Assembly (NCBI GenBank): GCA_039028975.1
Contig: JBCCHB010000044.1
Coordinates: forward strand, 1 to 64,000
Length of the DNA: 64,000 nucleotides
Origin: JAHBNG01 sp039028975
GTDB lineage: Bacteria; Chloroflexota; Anaerolineae; Caldilineales; Caldilineaceae
Direction of reading: 5' to 3'
Shown here: one piece after another, positions 24,801 through 37,100 of the stretch
Numbering within the stretch: the first letter of the stretch is position 1
How the letters are laid out: each line of letters begins with the position of its first letter
Notes under the pieces: generated by a model
What the model was told of the DNA's origin: nothing
The model's database searches: none
The model's input: only the letters and a program-made list of their open reading frames with translations
Program-made: the position numbers and the translations under genes

Positions 24801-27676
24801 TCGCAGCGGGACAGGAGTACTACATAGAAGCGCTGATGAAAGAAGGAGGGGGTGCCGATCACCTAGCCGTGGCTTGGCAAGGACCAACGATTGATCAGCA
24901 GCTCATTACTGGAGAGTACCTACGTCCATATCATGCCGAACGGCCTATCCAACCTCAGCCACCGCTTGCACAGAATGATTACGTGACGATTAATGAAGAC
25001 AGCCATGTGACTATCCAGGTTTTGCAAAACGACTCTACCGGGGCGAACGGCCCACTTTCTATTGCTGCGGCTGGCCCCAGTGTGCACGGAACGGTACTCT
25101 TCTCATCAGGGCTTGTGACCTATACGCCGAATCTCAATTTCAATGGGATTGATATCTTCACGTACACCATCAGTAGCGGTAACAGCAGCAACGGGAATAG
25201 CACCAGCTATGCTGCGGCCGCTTCTGGGTTAATGGTACCAACGGCAACAGTCACGGCGACAGTAACTGTAACTGTTGTCGCTGTTAACGATCCACCCACG
25301 GCCCATGATGATGAACGGGTCACCAACCAAGGCGTAAGTTTGGTTATTGATGTATTGGCGAATGACAGGGATATTGAAAATGATCCATTCATGATAATTT
25401 CAGCAACTGATGGGACCAATGGAACGACCATCCACACATCAGATATGATTACCTACACGCCCAATGCAATGTTTAGTGGTCTTGATACATTTACGTACAT
25501 CATTAGCGACGGCGAGGGAGGACGTTCATCGGCAAGCGTCACCATTACAGTCAATGCCACAACGGTCAACCAGCCACCTGTTGCCATGGACGATTTTGCC
25601 ACCGTCGATGCCGGTCTTTTATTGACTGGAACGACTGTTTTGGGCAATGATAGCGACCCCGATGGTAATCCATTAATTGCACTCCTGCAGACGAACGTGA
25701 GCCACGGAATCCTAAATCTCAATGAGAACGGCACTTACACCTACATGCCCAACTCTGGCTTTAGCGGAACAGATACATTTACCTATGTGGCCAGCGATGG
25801 CACAGACTACTCATCGAGCGCCACGGTGACCATTACCGTCAATCCACCCCAAACAACCTGTGGTGACTTGAGCCAGGAGGCAGAGGCCGGAATCCTCACT
25901 GGAGAGTTTATCGTTGAAAACGATGAATCTGCCAGTGGCAGTGCCTACATCCACGTCCCCAATAGAACCTTCAACCGATTCCGCCAATTGGATCCAGCCC
26001 ATAAGGCCAGCTACTGCTTTACCGTAACAGAGCCAGGCATCTATCGGCTCAAAGGCTATGTCTACTCATCACGCCGACTGGGTGACTCCTTCTTCGTCCA
26101 GGTAGACGGTACACCTAGTTATGGTTTCCTGTGGGACACAGACCGTAACGAGACCTATGCTGTCGACTTTATCTCTGAACGGGGATGGAACGACCCAGTG
26201 GAGCTGATGCTCGAGGCGGGTCCCCATACGATTGAGATCTTCTTGCGTGAAGATGGCACTCGGCTGGATAAGTTGGCACTGGAATTGGTACCCCAGGCGA
26301 CGCCAACGTGTGGTGGTCTACATCAAGAGGCAGAGGCTGGCGACCTTGCAGGTTCGTTTGTCATTGAGTCAGATCCTGAGGCTAGTGGTGGCTCCTTTAT
26401 CCACGTGCCAAATCTCTCGGGCAACCGTTTTTACGGACCGGATCAATCTCAAAAAGCAAGCTACTGTTTCACCGTACCTGAGGACGGAACCTATCGTATC
26501 AAGGGCCAAGTGTATGCCAATGGCCGACGCAACGATTCCTTCTATGTGCAGGTCAACGAGCTGCCCAGTTCTGGGTATCTGTGGGATCTGATGCGCAACA
26601 CGGACTATGCCGAGGATGCCGTCTCGGACCGCAATCGCGCTGACCCGGTGGAATTGACGTTGACCGCTGGCGAGCATATCATCGACATCTTTTTGCGGGA
26701 AGATGGCGCGCGACTTGATACGCTGGGATTAGAGCTGGTCACCGCAATCGAACCAACATGTGGCGGGCTAAGCCAAGAAGCAGAGTATGGTGCACTTTCG
26801 GGGCCATTTGAGGTGGGCAATGACAGTGCTGCCAGTGGGGGGGCGTTCATTCACGTCCCCAACCGCACGTTCAATCGCTACCGCGGACTAGACCCGGCAT
26901 ACAGTGCCAGCTATTGCTTTACCGTGCCAGAAGATGGCACCTATCTCTTGCAAGGTAACATCTATGCCTCACGAAGATTGGGCGATTCCTTCTACGTCCG
27001 TGTGGATGGCTCTCCAACCACAGGCTATCTCTGGGACACAAAACGGAATACCACCTATGCCGAGGACTATGTTTCAGATCGCCGCAAGGCAGATCCAGTC
27101 GAATTAACGTTGAGTGCTGGTACTCACCTAGTTGAAATCTTCTTACGTGAAGATGGCACACGACTGGACAAATTGACGCTAATTCCTAGCACTGCAGATG
27201 ATGTAACTGGAACCGAGGGACCCTCTAGTCTAAGCGAAGCAACGATTCAAGGTTCAATCTCAATCGATGCCGATGATGACCAGACATTCGTAGATGGTGA
27301 ACCTCCCTTGGGTGGCATGGTCATTACGGTTGTTGGCTCAGATTTCGGAGGGAATTTTTACGAGGAAAATGTGATCACAGACGAGCAGGGCCGCTACTTT
27401 ATTGAAGATATGGAACCCGGCTCCTACACGTTGAATCTTACAGTTCCGGATACATTGACCCTACTCAGTGACCAGTCGGTTTTGGTGGATGCAGCAGAGA
27501 CAGAATCAGTGCAGACCTCTTTTGATCTATTACAGAACGGCATGCAAGAAGATGAAACGCCAGGCAATGAAGCTCAAGAAGATGAAACGCAAGAAGATGA
27601 AGAAGGCGAGAATGAAACAACTAAAAATGACACTAATGTTCTTTTACCTCTCATGATGGGTGAATTGAACCGATAA
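21872..27676 (+). CDS. Giant secreted M60-like metallopeptidase with PA14, cadherin-like and CBM-like repeats
   Basis: A 1934-residue exported protein. Residues 1-30 are a signal peptide. About 60-330 resemble the glutamine-amidotransferase-like N-terminus of TCAF/M60 proteins (GLFIVDYGIGYSWW). An M60 N-terminal beta domain follows, then the peptidase with HELGHNHQ at ~620-627, matching the family's HExxH. A PA14-like domain is at ~866-1010 (VPTTGTYLFWTASDD), tandem cadherin/Big_9-like repeats (ND..T.......VLGND..) at ~1035-1325, and three near-identical ~150-residue CBM-like units starting TCG.L.QEAE at ~1329, 1479 and 1629. An SdrD-B-like domain (SISIDADDDQTFVDGE) and an acidic tail ending NVLLPLMMGELNR follow. 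It probably cleaves or binds host or environmental glycoproteins at the cell surface. Confidence 0.85.
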   Translation: MKKSSGQFFPVVPLLFAIPLLLTSLIYVSAVSVSLHEPPSKMHHSQETSAAALPLSATESAVVNQTVVNQDIDIEAARDQILNGVSKLANPTQPGKMVVFGETAYSIANYKEKDRREPAIVAAGWGSGRVIALGDHQWLDMDSFGDVDDSGTFYTNGISWLTQTISKEIKIVVTPHTSAAVWLQAQGYSNVVQSSNYAAELADAHVLIGWLGSSLTQADLDAITSFVTGGGGLFIVDYGIGYSWWWNKDLPDAPGNLLLHEVSIGFSSDWPSGTLEVTRATGQTTAQNVLDMLDDPSAFTSEELDIGGAVLTRMYQVLPPNDPLLLQMDSAYTARINQINPTPSNSVSDSFEKALLTREAQLLSATPPHQVTVHRVAEEIYGTVPITAPRVSQTVSLDTTKSRWHPTGLFVAPGEVVTVTVPPELIGQGYKIRVNAHSDNISPRSSWERPPVVHRVFPVDQATLPVANGFGGLLFVDFGSTPANIGTVEIQIENAVEAPYFDVNQHTDQQWMATLRHRPAPFGILVSDHMIIALPKRHIESANLIEPTALMHWWNQVVMDQDDLADQGQFRTSPELANVDVQISAGAAHAGYPYQAYEKHWGNMADWNRLRERGSWGDFHELGHNHQRGWWTFDGDTEVSVNIFSNYSLETMVLNPVGGWGYSTDPVQVIKQAIEAVKLGGTYSSKFDRWPFWFQLADGFGWDTYYQVFKGYEEDKANNPDRLPTTNAEEKEQWFTRWSNQVGYDMSTFMVDTWGLQVSQSALDSVSQLPDWMPIVSANLDIIMAKGSSQRFDLASAAYAMDNVANVIDVGQPTHGQLVANTDGTWTYTHTDQAATSDAFHYTIQSSVGNTETFTATITMTDTGVLMETWFGVAGSAVADLKQTSNYPENPDEVTIVPRFQAPTARDDEYGVRMRAWLQVPTTGTYLFWTASDDASVLLLSSDETSANAVQVAQVSGWSSEMGWGDFSEQGSAPIELAAGQEYYIEALMKEGGGADHLAVAWQGPTIDQQLITGEYLRPYHAERPIQPQPPLAQNDYVTINEDSHVTIQVLQNDSTGANGPLSIAAAGPSVHGTVLFSSGLVTYTPNLNFNGIDIFTYTISSGNSSNGNSTSYAAAASGLMVPTATVTATVTVTVVAVNDPPTAHDDERVTNQGVSLVIDVLANDRDIENDPFMIISATDGTNGTTIHTSDMITYTPNAMFSGLDTFTYIISDGEGGRSSASVTITVNATTVNQPPVAMDDFATVDAGLLLTGTTVLGNDSDPDGNPLIALLQTNVSHGILNLNENGTYTYMPNSGFSGTDTFTYVASDGTDYSSSATVTITVNPPQTTCGDLSQEAEAGILTGEFIVENDESASGSAYIHVPNRTFNRFRQLDPAHKASYCFTVTEPGIYRLKGYVYSSRRLGDSFFVQVDGTPSYGFLWDTDRNETYAVDFISERGWNDPVELMLEAGPHTIEIFLREDGTRLDKLALELVPQATPTCGGLHQEAEAGDLAGSFVIESDPEASGGSFIHVPNLSGNRFYGPDQSQKASYCFTVPEDGTYRIKGQVYANGRRNDSFYVQVNELPSSGYLWDLMRNTDYAEDAVSDRNRADPVELTLTAGEHIIDIFLREDGARLDTLGLELVTAIEPTCGGLSQEAEYGALSGPFEVGNDSAASGGAFIHVPNRTFNRYRGLDPAYSASYCFTVPEDGTYLLQGNIYASRRLGDSFYVRVDGSPTTGYLWDTKRNTTYAEDYVSDRRKADPVELTLSAGTHLVEIFLREDGTRLDKLTLIPSTADDVTGTEGPSSLSEATIQGSISIDADDDQTFVDGEPPLGGMVITVVGSDFGGNFYEENVITDEQGRYFIEDMEPGSYTLNLTVPDTLTLLSDQSVLVDAAETESVQTSFDLLQNGMQEDETPGNEAQEDETQEDEEGENETTKNDTNVLLPLMMGELNR

Positions 27677-27685
27677 GTAAAGATT

Positions 27686-27721
27686 GCTCCTATGCGACGA
27701 GTATTTTTGTCGTATAGGAGC
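27686..27721. terminator. Strong hairpin after the M60-like gene
   Basis: GCTCCTATGCGAC (27686-27698) pairs with GTCGTATAGGAGC (27709-27721): 13 pairs with one G-U, a 10-base loop containing TTTTT, 9 bases after the stop codon. Intrinsic-terminator-like on position, although the T-run is in the loop. Confidence 0.55.
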
Positions 27722-27762
27722 CAAGGGCATTTGACCCTACTATGCCAGGGTATACTTCGCCA

Positions 27763-27904
27763 GATTACACGGAGTAGCGATAACAGATAGGTTCACTGAC
27801 GCCCTCTCACTGGTCGGGAGCGCACGGATTCACGGAGACCCTTCTCTCTTTGGACCCTTTCTCTGTGTCGCTCTGTGCCTTCTCTGAGCAACTCTGTGTA
27901 ATGC
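27763..27904. repeat. CACGGA/CTCTGTGT iterated repeat in a gene-free stretch
   Basis: Words such as TTACACGGAG, CACGGATTCACGGAGA, then CTCTGTGTCGCTCTGTGCC and CTCTGTGTAATG form left and right arms of a diffuse inverted repeat. This resembles the abundant intergenic 'CGGAGA...TCTCTGTG' repeats of environmental bacteria. The rest of 27677-28130 holds the terminator and, near the end, the leader of the Rhs gene with GGGAGAA before its ATG. Confidence 0.5.
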
Positions 27905-28130
27905 AGAAAAGTCTTGTTCCACATCGCTTCGACCTAGCTGAGGGCTGATTAGCTGAAAGCTTTTTTACCATCTATATAAAAACTGACATGTCTCCCCAAT
28001 AAATAGTACAATTGTCCTATTGATTCTCTCCCCATTCTCCTTTACGCTATAGGCAATTCCAGTCAGAAAAATTTGGCAAACCTTTCATCTACTCTTCTTC
28101 TGCAATTGTCAACTTACGGGAGAACCAAGC

Positions 28131-31100
28131 ATGGCCTCATCATTATCTCATGATGTCCTTTCATGGCCCCACCATCTCATTCGCCTGCTTTGGGTAAGTA
28201 CCCTACTGCTCAACCTGATGCCAGCAGCGTCTATCCCTGTTTATAGCGCGCCCTTGGCTGGCCCAACGCGTCAAACGCCTGATCTGGACGAACCAGAAGC
28301 AGGGGACCTCACGCAAAGCGGGTACTCTCTGGGTGGAGACGCAAAGAATACGCTTGGCGATTCGACCCTCATCACACCAACCATTCCCATCACGCCAACT
28401 GGCAACACCACCCCGGTCACCCCCACCGAAACCATGCCGGACACAGCTGGGCTCTGGACGTTGGACCCTGGACCTGGGGCTGTCTCTCCCGACCTCGCCC
28501 CCCTCACCTACTACCTGCCTGTCATGATTCGGGATCCGAATGTGCTGCCCGTGGCTGACTTTTCCGTGGATCGAAGCAGCGGCTACGCACCTTTGACTAT
28601 CCAGTTTGACAACAATTCCGAGAATGCAATTGGCGCGCGTTGGGACTTTGGCGACGGCACCATCTCCAGCGACTGGCACGCCAGCCACAACTATTCGGCG
28701 AGCGGTACCTACACTGTAACGTTGACGGTGAGCAACACGGTGGGCAGCGACAGCGTGACTCGCTCTGGTGCGGTGGTGGTTAACGATTCGGAGATTGACT
28801 TTCGCATCGATTCATGGGCTGGGACAGCGCCGATGACCGTAACTTTCAGCAGCCTTCTGACTGGCACGTTAGGCTCGGTGGAGCGGCAGGGCCAGGTAGA
28901 CCGTGTTGAATCGTACCTGTGGGACTTTGGCGACGGTACCCAGGTGGTGATGGATAGTGAAGAGATTAGCGTGACCCACGTCTACAGCCAATCCGGCGTC
29001 TACTCGGTGACGTTGACGGCTGAAACCCTAACCCGCCAGCTTACCAAACAGAAGCAGAAAGCCATTGTTACAACCGACCCCAATCTGGTGACCATGAGTC
29101 TGATGACGCCCCAAGGTGGCCGCATCAGCAGCGCCGATGGTCGAGTCTTTCTCGACTTTGCGCCCAGCGCGATTCCCGAAGATCTCTACATCTCCGTTGA
29201 CCACATCGATATGACCGACGTCACCACCGATACAGTCGACGGCGAGCCGCAGATGGTCTTGCCACCCGGCACTATCCCCTTCCACATGATCGACCTGCTG
29301 GCCCACAACACCGACAACTTGAATGTCGTGGACGTCAACTTCAGCGCGCCCGTCACCCTGACCTATCTCTACTCTCAGAGCGTTGGCACTCAGAGCATAG
29401 AAGATCTGATTGACGTGGATTCCATGCATTTTGGACTCTTTGACGAAGAGGCTCAAGCTTTCATTCCATTGACCAACACGGTAACGACTGTCACCTCCCC
29501 CCCCGGTACGGCCACCACCCCGCAGCTATCCACCATTTTGTCTCACTTTAGCACCTACGGCGTGACGGGCGACAAAGCCAACTGGGTGACGCCCTCTATT
29601 GACGCGGCCAGCGTGCAGATGAGCCGAGGCAGCAGCAGCTACGGATATCCGATTCCGCTGCCCACTGGACCTGGCGGTTTTGCGCCGCAGATCGCATTGC
29701 AGTACTCCAGCGGAATCGTCAACGGCATGATGGGCGACAAGAACACGGACACGGGATGGGTCGGCTTGGGTTGGACGTTGGAACTGGGCCAGATTGTCAA
29801 GGGTGAGTCCATCACCCTCAACAGCATCTCCGGCGACCTGAAGAAGGGAGACGATAACACCTATTATTTGGAGAGTGACACCTCTATCCACATTGAGCAG
29901 ATAGCACTCAATAGCCCCAAGCCCGATGGCGTTGAGGAGATTAACCGAGATTATGCCTACCACGCCACCACCAAGGATGGCAACACCTATGTCTTTGGTC
30001 AGGATACCGGTCAAGATGGGCTACCCATCGGCTCGATTCTATCGACACGCAAGCGGAAAAACGGCGAATGCCGACACTACAACGAGGTCTTTAAGCTGGC
30101 GAAGGTGATTGATATCCACGGCAACACGTTGGAGATTCAGTACACCGAGTTGCCCGGCGAAACCAAGTGTGGTGGCGAAGAACGCTCGCCCGTGCGCGAA
30201 TCCTACCCTGAAGAGATTCGATACACCTTCAACCCCAACGCTGGCGATAACCACGCCGAATATGTGGTGCGGTTTGATATTGAAAGCAAAGGCTATAACG
30301 CCTTTGCCGAAGCCAAAACGGGTGATGGCAGTCGAAAACTTATGGCAATTCATCTGTACTATCTGCCCACAGGCGTACAGCCCCCTCCCCTAGCGCAGCG
30401 GCCAGGGGAGGGTTGGGGAGGGGTTCTGATTCGGACACTGGATTTCACCTATGATACCAACGTCGCTGCCCGGACCAACCGGCTGACCGAGCTAGAGATC
30501 ATCGGCTCTGATGGAACCTCGACCCTGCCCGCTACTACCTTCAGCTACGAACCCCACGAAATTCGCTGGCGTAGACCCTACCAGGGAGACATGGCGTGTG
30601 GTCCCAATACATCAAATCCATCCTGCTATCGAGGCGTTCGCACCGGTCGCCATATCCGCCACTTCTTGAGCAAAATTGAGAATGGCTACGGGGGCGAAGT
30701 CGGCTTTGAGTATACCCATGAAGCAGGCAGCCAAGCCCAAACCGACATTGGTGAAGGGCTCTTCATGCTGACGACCAGCCGCACCTTGACCGACACAGTT
30801 ACCGGATTGGTCAGTACCCAGCGTTATGATTACCATAATCCCAACCTCATTTGGCAGCGCAACAACGGTCGCAAGGTCATCCTGAGCTATGGCCGCTTCT
30901 ATGGCTTTGGCGTCGCCTATCAGGTGGATCCACTCGGTCGCTGGAGCCAGCACAACTACAACAACCAGAAAGACCACATCCTCAACGGCTATTCACTGGC
31001 GAGCTGGACCTATGACAACCATCCCTCAATCGGCAACTACCTCAGCGCCAGCCAGCCAACCTATATGACGCAACGCTGGCCCGTGCCGCGGAATGATGAG

Positions 31101-34100
31101 TTAGATGATGGAGATGAGGGGGTGAGGTTTGTCCATCTGGCAGAACAAATCAACTATCAGTGCGAGCCACCCTCTAGCGCCCAGCCCCCAGCCCCCAACA
31201 CCCAAGATCTGAGCCTCTGCATGGCTTTGCGAACTACCAGCACCGTGGATGCCTGGGGCAACCGCATCAGCGAGACCGTCTTTGATGCCAACAACAATCT
31301 CTTCCGCCGAGTGGCTCACACTTTTGTCCAGCACCCCACCAAGTGGCTCTTCCGCACCGCCACCGAGGAGGTCTTCGACAAAGACGATAAGCGCATCAGC
31401 CTGACCTGGTCTAGCTATGACGGCCAACCAAACGCGCCTGCTCAAGTGCTCACGGACCGACCTCTGCTCACCCATCAGCGGGTCTGGGACGAGGACGAGT
31501 CAGGCTTCATTGATGTTGCCATTAGCGAGTATGACGCCTACGGCAATCCCAAAGTACAGACTGCCTTCAACAGCTACGGCAGCGAGAGTGCCTTTGCCGC
31601 CGGAGAGCCACGCGCAACCAGCACCACCTACGGACCCCACGGCATCTTCCCCATCGAAGTGCGCAACCCATTACAGCACTTGGTGACCACCCAATACGAC
31701 TACCGCTTCCAGCAGCCGACCCAAGTCATCGACCCCAATGGAGCTGTCACCAAGACCGAATTTGACCCGTGGGGCCGCACCCTCAACGTGACCTTACCGC
31801 CCGCTGGGGAATGTGGTGGAGCCTATCCTGATTTCATTGCCACTTATGGAGATAATGCAGGCCAACCTTACTTTGAACAAGCCCAGCAGCGCATCGACGA
31901 CTGTACCGGACCACCCATCTACGCCACCACCACCGTCCTCTATGACGGCCTCGGCCGCAAAATCCAGGCCCACACACCCGGCGACACGGAGGATGAGTGG
32001 ATTGTGACCGATGTGGCCTTTGACGATGTCGGTCGCCTCACCCACACCAGCGTCCCATATTTAACCGAATCCGCTCTCGTCAGCGCTGGTCCGCGTCCCA
32101 ATTATCTTCCACCTGACTGGAACACCCTCGACCAGACCGTCACCACCTACGACAGGCAGAATCGACCCACTGAAGTCCTGGCACCAGACAAAAGCAAGAC
32201 GACCTCAAGCTACGCCCTGGCAACTGCTGCGGGTGACACTTCCATCAACCGGACGCTCACCACTGTCATCGACCCCAACGGTCATAGCAAAACCCAGGTG
32301 AGTGATGAATTTGGGCGGCTGGTTGAGATGCAGGAGTATACTGGTGCGCTCACAGACCCTGAAGATAGAACCAAGCCCGAACGGTTCGATGAACTTTTCA
32401 CGCTCTACGCGACCACAGTCTACACCTATGACACCCGCGACAATCTCGTAGGCGTTATGGATGCTAAGAAGAATCGGACCGTTATCGACTACAACTTCCT
32501 CAACCGAAAGGAAGGCATGACAGATCCGGACATGGGGACGTGGCGCTATCTGTATGACGCCCTTGGGAACCTCAGATTTCAGACCGATGCCAACGGCACA
32601 ACGACGACCCTTGAATACGATCTCCTCAACCGGCTGACCAACAAGAGCTACGCACCCAGTGCAAACGTGGCCCAAACGCCAGCCGTGACCTACGGTTATG
32701 ATGGCGGCAACAACGGCATCGGTCGCTTAACCCACATGGATGATGGAGTAGGCGGTATGGGCTATACCTATGATCCCCGCGGTCGGATTCTGACCCAATC
32801 TCGAACCTTCAGCGGCAACTACGCAACTCTAGCCAACAACCAGGACAATGGTGCCTACATCACCTCATACGTCTATGACGCCGCCGACCGCATCCTGACC
32901 ACCACCTACCCTGATGGTGAAGCTGTGGCGACCGACTACACCCTTCGGGGCTTGCCCCTGACCTTGCGTTCCACCATCGATGGTACCAATCTCATCCAGC
33001 AGACCAGCTACAACCATCTGGGGCAGATGACCAATCGGCTGGCAGGCAACGGCATTGCCACGGCCTATGACTACTACTCCACTCAAAATCAGAACAATCG
33101 ACTGAAAACAATTCGGGTTGGTGATGGGCTGATGCAGAGTGAGTATGACTATGACTCAGTTGGAAACATCACCCAGATTGTCGATACGGCCAGCAGCTTT
33201 GGTGGGCAAACCCTCACATTTAGCTATGACCATCTGGACCGCTTAACCGATGCAGAAGCCAGCCAGCCATTGCTGATAGGGACGGAGACCAGTGATGTTC
33301 CCCAAGCATACAAGCGAAGCTACACCTATGATGAAATCGGTAATATCACCAGTCGTACTCTACTGGGAACCGAGCCAGACGCAAGTGAGGCGGATAATCT
33401 TGTCCAGACTTATGGCTATAAACCACGCGATAAACCCCATGCCGTGCGCAGCGTCAATGACGATACCTACGACTATGACCCCAACGGCAACATGCGGACC
33501 CGCACGGAGGATGGCATTACTTACACCCAAGGCTGGAACACCTACAACAAGCTGGCTCAAGTGAGTTGGCAGGACGCCAATGGCGATAGCTACACCACCC
33601 GCTTCGTCTATGATGGTGACGGCAACCGCCTACTGCGGATTGAAGACAAACCCCATCCTCTGCCAAACAACGCCGCCCAACTTCAGCTCACCACGGTCTA
33701 CATCGGCCAACTCTTTGAAAAGCAATTCAACACCACGGATACACGGTTGGCAGTAGTTAGTGAGCAATTGTCGATGGTCGATGGGCCAATCTTCGGGACA
33801 ACTCAACCATCAACAATTCACCATCCACCATCCACTGCCCAACTCTCCCGCCCGCCTGGCCTCGCCGCTCCTTTGCTTATTAGCTATAGCGACGCAGCCA
33901 CCGTCAACAACAGCCAGTTGCCCAACGCCAACGTATGGCCCCTGGAGCAGAAGAATGGTGGTACGGCCACGGTATCAGGTAATCGACTGCGTATCCAGCG
34001 GAGCCTACAGAACGAAACCGTTTGGAGTTCGGTGGCAACCCTCGAATCAACGGCTCGGGTGAACATTGGCAATCCAGCAGGCACCTCGTTCACATGGCGT

Positions 34101-37100
34101 TTTGCCCTAGAGCCAGGCAATGCCCAAACTATCTTCTATCTGCGGCTGGAAGATCCCGATGCCAATCGCCGAGTGGAGCTAGAGTGCAGCATTGCTGAAT
34201 CGACAGGTCCTATCACCTGTATCTTTGGCCTGGAAAAGAATAACAATAGCTCGGTTCAACTAGGAACCGCATTCAATACACATCCTGGTACAGGCACTCT
34301 CTTAACGGCTGGCACCATCTACACGGTTGAGATACGCGTCACCGGCACCCGCACGGCTGCCCTCTACATTGACGGCGCGCTGCAAGAGAGCCTGACGTTT
34401 ACTGACGCTCAATGGAACAATCTAAACTGGGTGATTCCGCTCTTCAAAGTGCTGCCTATCAATGGTCAAACAACCTTGGTCGATGTGAGTCTCTATCAGC
34501 TAGGATATAGCAACGCCACAGACAACGCTGCACCGACCATCACCTTGGGCGGTGCAGCGCAGAATACGTGGCTTGGCGAGACCAGTAGCGTCACCATGAG
34601 CGCAATGGATGGCTCTACCGTGTATGACGGCAGCGGCGTCAAGTGCGTCAAAGCCCAGTGGGATACGCCCATCTCTGGCGATGACGGCGGCTGCTATACC
34701 ACCAGCCTCTCCCCCATGAGCGTCAACCAGCAGGGTAGTCACACCCTCTACGTCAAAGCCTGGGATTGGGCAGGCAATTCGAGAGAAGAGCAGGCACTCT
34801 ACCAGCTCGATACGGTGCCGCCAACCCTCTCCGGCACGGCCAACCCCGGCTGTATCGCCACCAGCAACGTCTGGCAGAGCACCTGTGATAATCCATCTTT
34901 CACCTGGAATGACGCCAACGACAGCGCCAGTGGAATTGCTAACTATCTTGTCTATTGGGGGCCAAACGCCGACGGTACGCCCACTGAAACGACCAATAGC
35001 GCAAGCTTTGACCCTGGTCCAGTGACATCAGATAGCACCACCTACCTGCGTGCCATCGCTATCGACAGTGCAGGCAACCAGAGCACACCAGCCACCTTCT
35101 TCATCTTCAAACATGATGGCTCTGCCCCCGCAGTCCCGACCATGAATCCTGAAGATGCCTACACCCCCGGCACGAACAACCAGCTCTTCTGGAACGGCAT
35201 CAGCGAAAGCAATGTCGAATATCGTGCTCGCCGCGCCTCGAATGTAGCTTGTTCCGTCGGAACGGTCGATAGCGGTTGGATAAGCAGCACCTCCCACCAA
35301 TTCACCGGCCTAGCCGACGGCGTCACCTACTACTACTGCATCCAGAGTCGGGACAGCCTAGGCAATGAGTCGACCTGGTCGAGCAGCGTCTCATCGACCC
35401 AGGATGCCTCACCTCCAGGCATCCCCGTCATCACGGCAGAACCTGATTTTACTATCGGCAACAGCAACAACATCGCTTGGGGTGCGGTGGCCGATGGTGG
35501 TGTTGGTAACGTCCAGTATCAGATTCGGTATGCCGATAACGATAGCTTCAGCGAAGCCACCACCTCTAGCTGGCAGGGTAGCACGAGCTTTACGGCCAAC
35601 ACGCTCATCAACTGCACCGAGTATTTCTACCAGATACGCGCCAAAGACGGTTTGGAGAACATCTCAAGCTGGTCGGGCGTGGAAAGCTCGACCCAGGATG
35701 CATCCCCGCCCACTGGCACGATCCAGATCGACGGTGGCAACACCTGGACCACGGTCGGCCAAGTCTCCCTCGTCATTACCGCCAGCGACGACTGTGCGAC
35801 CACCAGCCAACTCCAAATGCGGCTGCAAAACGAAGACGGCAATTGGTCCGCTTGGGGTCCATTCGAGGCTGCCAAAAATTGGAATTTAACTGCTGGCGAC
35901 GGAGCCAAGACCATCACCGTTCAGTTCCAGGACGGGGCCAACAACGTCTCAACCGGCACCATTCAAGACGCCATCACCGTGGACGCAACCGAGCCAGTCG
36001 CCCCCAATCCGACTGTCTCCAACGTCCTCTTCTCTCCCAATGGGGATAACTCTCAGGATGATACCACCATCAGTGCCACCATCGTCGAAGCCAATGCAGT
36101 CAACTGGACCATCGAGATTCAGGACCCCAGCGGCACGGTCATCCGCAGCCAGAGCGGAACCGGCACCGCGGTCAACTGGACGTGGGACGGCAAGGACAAT
36201 GGCGGCACCACCGTGGTCGATGGTTCCGGCTACTCGATGCGCATCCAGGCCACCGATGCCGCCGGAAACAGTGAAACCAGTGCCAGCACATCCCTCCAAA
36301 TCGACACGGTCCCGCCTGTCCTCTCATTAACCCATCCGGTTGAGGGTGGAAGCTGGCCCGTCAACGAAACGATTCCCACCAACCAGAACGTCTTGCTGGT
36401 GGAGGGCAACGTCGGCACGCCCAGCGATACGGTGACGGTGAACACCCAAGCCGCCACGGTTAGCGGAGCCACCAACGCCTTTGCCCAAAACGCCACTCTG
36501 ACGGTGGGTGCCAACGTCATCACTGTCATCGCTACCGACACTGCGGGCAACCGGACCACCGCCACTCGCAACGTCATCTTCGACGAAAGCGCGCCCACCC
36601 TCTCCAGCCACAGCCCCACCGCCCAGGGTCCAAACAACGCGACCCAAGACAACGCGCCCCTCATCAGCGGCACCTTCGAGAATGCTGGCGTGGCTGACGG
36701 TTCTGGCGTCGCGGTCGATATTGATGAAGTGCGCGTCCTGCGGCCCGGCGGCGTGGACGTGACCGCCTTCAGCACCGTGACGGTCGATGGCTTTGCCTAC
36801 GCGCCTGACCCGCCGCTGCTGGAAGGGCTCAACACGGTGCGAGTCGAGATGAAGGATGAGGCGGGCAACTTCGGGGCCTACGAATGGTCTTTTGAAGTGG
36901 ACCGATCCACAAGTGTCCAGATTCAGCAGCCCCAGACCGGCAGCGTCCTCAACGACGTCAACCAAGCCGTTTCGGGAACGGGCGAACCCAACGCCAATCT
37001 GTCTTTGAGCGTCAACGGCACACCCAGCGGCAACACCACCGTTGACGCCAACGGCAACTTCGCCTTCCCTGTCCAAACCCTGGCCGACAACGACACTTCC

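Noticed and set aside
28203..28688. Antisense open stretches along the Rhs gene (many similar ones to 40 kb)
   Set aside because: They reflect the GC-rich, repetitive coding of the Rhs gene; none has a start signal or family.
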